Below are positions 61,497 through 64,000 of a DNA stretch of 64,000 bases, piece after piece. The notes under the pieces are model-generated. The model was given only the letters and a program-made list of their open reading frames with translations, made no database searches and was not told where the DNA came from. Position 1 is the stretch's first letter, and each line of letters begins with the position of its first letter. The DNA lies in NCBI RefSeq assembly GCF_014084125.1, contig NZ_CP048405.1:4030001-4094000 (forward strand), read 5' to 3'. This DNA comes from Streptacidiphilus sp. PB12-B1b. GTDB taxonomy: Bacteria > Actinomycetota > Actinomycetes > Streptomycetales > Streptomycetaceae. A program made the position numbers and the translations under genes.

Positions 61497-62836
61497 ACAC
61501 GTGGAGGGCACCGCTGGCGGCGGTCGGTGGCGTACTGGCGCTGCTGAGCCTGACGGCGGTGGGTGCGACTCACGGGCCGGGCGTCCCCTCCGCACGGCCG
61601 GCATCGACGGCTTCAGGGGGTGCGGGGGGTCCGGGGGGTCCGGGCGTTTTGGGAAGCTCGCCCACGGGCACCGGGCAGCCGACGGCAACGCCCATGCCCA
61701 GCCCGACCCGTCCGCACCCGCACAAAAGCCCGCGTCCGCACCCGCACAAACACCCGCGGCCCCACCCCCGCAAGCATCCGCGACCGCACCCCAGGCGCCA
61801 GCCCTGGCCTGTCACGCTGGTCCTCAGGACCGTGCCGCCACTGCCCGGCGTGGTCTTCGGCCTGGATGGGACGACCTACACCACCGGTCCGCAGGGCACG
61901 GTCAGCGTGACCATGGAACACGACCGGACCGCGCACACGCTCGCCGTCGTCAGCACGAGCGTCGACATCGGAACCCACCGCTACGCGTTCTACCGCTGGA
62001 CCGGCCAACGCCGGCCCGACGAGGCGTACCGCCCCGCCGTGACCGCACTCCCCTGGCGCACCGACCACACGATCGACGCCTCCTTCGCCGCCGAGTGCCG
62101 GGTGGCTTTCTCGTACGCGGACCAGAACGGACGGGCCATCGCATCGGCCTCGCTCAGTTCCGCCCAGGTGCAGAGCCAGACCGGTCAGGACTACACGCTG
62201 CCGCTGACCGGCGCCACCTGGCTGCCGTGCACCGCGCCGACGCTCATGCCGGTCGGTCCGCGGAGCCAGCCGATCACCTACCGGCTCAAGGCGCTGGTAA
62301 CCGAGGGCGCGAACATCGCCAACGACGGGCAGGAGGCGTTCACCCCGCTCAGGGATGCACACCCGATCCTGACCGGGTACTACTTCGACCTGCGGGTCCA
62401 GGTCCAGGACGCCTTTCTCGGCGGACCGGCCGGCCGCTCGGTGATGCTGCGGCTCCCTGACGGGCGCATGGCGGCCGCGCGGCTCGACGCCGCGGGCCGG
62501 GCCTCCTTCGGGCACCTCCCCCGAGCGTCCTACTCGGTCACCTCGACCGGCGGCGGAGTCGCCATGGCCAAGACCATCCGGCTTTCCCAGGAAAGCACCG
62601 TCGCCGTGCGGATGATCAGCGACGACGATCTCGGGCTGGGCGCCCTCTGCCTGCTGCTGTTCCTGCTCGCGCCCTTCATGCCCGCCGCGGTGCGCGCTGT
62701 GCGCCGTCGGCGCGGGGCGAGAGGCCGCCCGCAGGGCGGGGGTGCGCCGGACGGGGGCGCGGCGGACACGGGCCCCGAGCCGCAACCTGCCGCGCCCCCT
62801 TCCGCAGCGCCGGCGGTAACCGAACCAAGGAGCTGA
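61493..62836 (+). CDS. Secreted His/Pro-rich protein with C-terminal membrane anchor
   Basis: 447 residues from a GTG (GTGA overlap). It has a signal-type start (about 1-26), a Gly/Ser/Pro stalk, then four to five units of PRPHP(H/R)K (about 72-105) rich in His, Arg and Pro. A beta-rich region follows (about 105-380) with two Cys (in AECRVAFSY and WLPCTAP) that may form a disulfide, then an Ig-like end ending in VAVRMISDDD. A membrane helix (about 385-405) and a basic/Pro tail close it. I recognise no family. The His/Pro repeats could bind metal, nucleotides or acidic polymers. Confidence 0.75.
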   Translation: MNTWRAPLAAVGGVLALLSLTAVGATHGPGVPSARPASTASGGAGGPGGPGVLGSSPTGTGQPTATPMPSPTRPHPHKSPRPHPHKHPRPHPRKHPRPHPRRQPWPVTLVLRTVPPLPGVVFGLDGTTYTTGPQGTVSVTMEHDRTAHTLAVVSTSVDIGTHRYAFYRWTGQRRPDEAYRPAVTALPWRTDHTIDASFAAECRVAFSYADQNGRAIASASLSSAQVQSQTGQDYTLPLTGATWLPCTAPTLMPVGPRSQPITYRLKALVTEGANIANDGQEAFTPLRDAHPILTGYYFDLRVQVQDAFLGGPAGRSVMLRLPDGRMAAARLDAAGRASFGHLPRASYSVTSTGGGVAMAKTIRLSQESTVAVRMISDDDLGLGALCLLLFLLAPFMPAAVRAVRRRRGARGRPQGGGAPDGGAADTGPEPQPAAPPSAAPAVTEPRS

Positions 62837-62843
62837 AAGACCC

Positions 62844-64000
62844 GTGAGTCGCACGTCCTCGCATCGACTGCCCCGGTTGGGGCTGCTCTGTCTCGTGATC
62901 GCAGCGCTCGGCCTCGCGGCTCTTGCCGTCGGCCTGGCGACCCAGTCCGACACACCCGCCTCGTCCCCCCAGGGCTCCGGCTCGTCCGTGCCCAGCGAGC
63001 TCACTCCGCTGCCCGGTCCCGTCGCCTCCGGCGGGAATGCGCTGCCGCTGTTCGCCTACTACTACATCTGGTTCAGCCCGAACTCCTGGCGGCGGGCCAA
63101 GCTCGACTACCCGCTGGCCGGTGACTACTCGAGCGGTGATCCGGCCATAGTCAAACAGCAGATCGAGTCGGCAAAGGCGGCAGGTATCCAGGGCTTCATC
63201 GTGAGCTGGAAGGACACTGCCCAGAACGACAGCCGACTGCAGTTGGTCATGCGGATCGCCGCTCAGGAGAAATTCAAGCTGGCGATGATCTACCAGGGTC
63301 TGGATTTCCAGCGCAAGCCGTTACCGGCGTCGGAGGTGGGCAAGGATTTCCAGACCTTCGAGACGAAATACGCGCCCAACCCGGTGTTCTACAAGATCGG
63401 CGGCAAGGCGCTGACCATCTGGAGCGGCACCTGGGAGTTCAGCGCGGCGGCCGTGCGGAGCGTCACCAGCCCGGTAACCGGCAGACTGCTGGTGCTCAAC
63501 ACACAGAAAAGCGTGTCCGCCTACGACCAGATCGCCTCGTACACCGACGGCGATGCGTACTACTGGTCCTCGGTCAATCCGCAGACCGACGCCGGCTATC
63601 CGAAGAAACTGCAGCAGATGGCCGCAGCCGTGCACGCCCACCACGGGTACTGGATCGCCCCCTTCGCCCCCGGTTTCGACGCCGAACTGGTCGGCGGAAC
63701 CGGAACCGTGCCACGCGACGACGGCCGGACCCTGCGCACGGAATACGCCGCAGCCGTGGGCTCCTCCCCGGACATGCTCGGCCTGATCAGCTGGAACGAG
63801 TTCAGCGAGAACTCATACGTCGAGCCGTCCAAGAAATACGGGTACTTCTACCTGGACGCCGTAGCGCAACTGCGCGGCGCGACAGTCCCGGCAGGACTGC
63901 AGGACAGCGACTCAAGCGCCCAGTCAGGAAGCCAGGACAGCCCCTGGCCCGACGCGTTTCTCCTTCTCGGCTGCGTCCTGATATGCGGCAGCACAGCCGG
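62844..64000 (+). CDS. GH99-like (WbsX/endomannosidase type) secreted protein, cut by the right edge
   Basis: At least 385 codons, open at the window end. It has an AAGGAG site at 62826-62831, a GTG start and a signal-anchor (about 11-32). A (beta/alpha)8-type domain is seen: LFAYYYIWFSPNSWRRAK (about 68-85), GIQGFIVSWKD (about 112-122), KFKLAMIYQ, ALTIWSG, YYWSSVNPQTD, GYWIAPFAPGFD and ISWNEFSENSYVEPS (about 314-328). These are the marks of glycoside hydrolase family 99/71-like proteins, which act on alpha-mannan-type glycans. A Ser/Asp linker and the start of a second helix follow. The TTA codon at 63321-63323 (Leu160) adds to the bldA signal in this operon. Confidence 0.85.
   Translation, partial: MSRTSSHRLPRLGLLCLVIAALGLAALAVGLATQSDTPASSPQGSGSSVPSELTPLPGPVASGGNALPLFAYYYIWFSPNSWRRAKLDYPLAGDYSSGDPAIVKQQIESAKAAGIQGFIVSWKDTAQNDSRLQLVMRIAAQEKFKLAMIYQGLDFQRKPLPASEVGKDFQTFETKYAPNPVFYKIGGKALTIWSGTWEFSAAAVRSVTSPVTGRLLVLNTQKSVSAYDQIASYTDGDAYYWSSVNPQTDAGYPKKLQQMAAAVHAHHGYWIAPFAPGFDAELVGGTGTVPRDDGRTLRTEYAAAVGSSPDMLGLISWNEFSENSYVEPSKKYGYFYLDAVAQLRGATVPAGLQDSDSSAQSGSQDSPWPDAFLLLGCVLICGSTA

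Overview
The DNA is very GC-rich, uses actinomycete codons, has many GTG starts and 4-nt GTGA/ATGA gene overlaps, and carries a tap-tpg telomere-protein pair. It therefore comes from a Streptomyces- or Kitasatospora-like actinomycete with a linear replicon, most likely a chromosome arm. No tRNA, rRNA, CRISPR array or intact insertion sequence was seen.

Region 1 (1-24.0 kb) is a non-ribosomal peptide / polyketide hybrid cluster. A type II thioesterase reads rightward at the left edge. A seven-gene leftward operon, coupled by short overlaps, starts near 23.5 kb. In transcription order it encodes an MFS exporter, an A-T-C-T NRPS, a stand-alone MupA-type luciferase-like monooxygenase, C-A-T-E, C-A-T-TE and C-A-T NRPSs, and a KS-ACP protein whose acyltransferase has been cleanly lost. 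The releasing thioesterase sits in the middle of the operon, one carrier domain has no adenylation domain of its own, and long Ala/Pro/Thr tails join several proteins. The promoter region (23.5-24.0 kb) holds a perfect TGTGA-N6-TCACA palindrome and an 11-bp tandem repeat array resembling a SARP operator. A rightward ATP-grasp-like fragment and a small secreted peptide follow.

Region 2 (25-34.8 kb) is a mosaic of small units: an aldo/keto reductase with a divergent TetR regulator and twin operators; the tpg-tap telomere pair (tap has an apparent 1-nt frameshift); an AraC-glyoxalase pair; a cyanate detoxification unit (cynR / carbonic anhydrase / cyanase); a 52-residue hydrophobic protein; a HTH protein-hydrolase pair under a 39-bp compound palindrome; and an NAD(P)-binding protein.

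Region 3 (34.8-38 kb) is a metQ-metN-metI transporter operon. Its apparent first gene is a leaderless 33-codon ORF ending in a run of eight cysteine codons, a strong candidate for a cysteine-responsive attenuator. This is the best regulatory find in the window.

Region 4 (38-55.3 kb) is stress and signalling: a GNAT acetyltransferase, an ANTAR-GAF-PAS-SpoIIE phosphatase, a 1,526-residue soluble hybrid histidine kinase with seven near-identical HAMP repeats, small proteins of the osmotic/general-stress type (tudor-like, PRC-barrel, calcium-loop repeats), an Orn/Lys/Arg decarboxylase, a YbdK ligase-M20 hydrolase pair, a zinc formaldehyde-type dehydrogenase and a double PRC-barrel protein.

Region 5 (56-64 kb) is a tightly coupled rightward operon for an envelope glycan or surface polymer: a GT2-GtrA-HprK-like tripartite fusion, an ArnT/PMT-like glycosyltransferase, a phosphoesterase-fold protein that has lost catalytic residues, a His/Pro-rich anchored protein, and a GH99-like protein cut by the right edge. 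TTA codons in the first and last genes, and one in the first NRPS, predict bldA (developmental) control.
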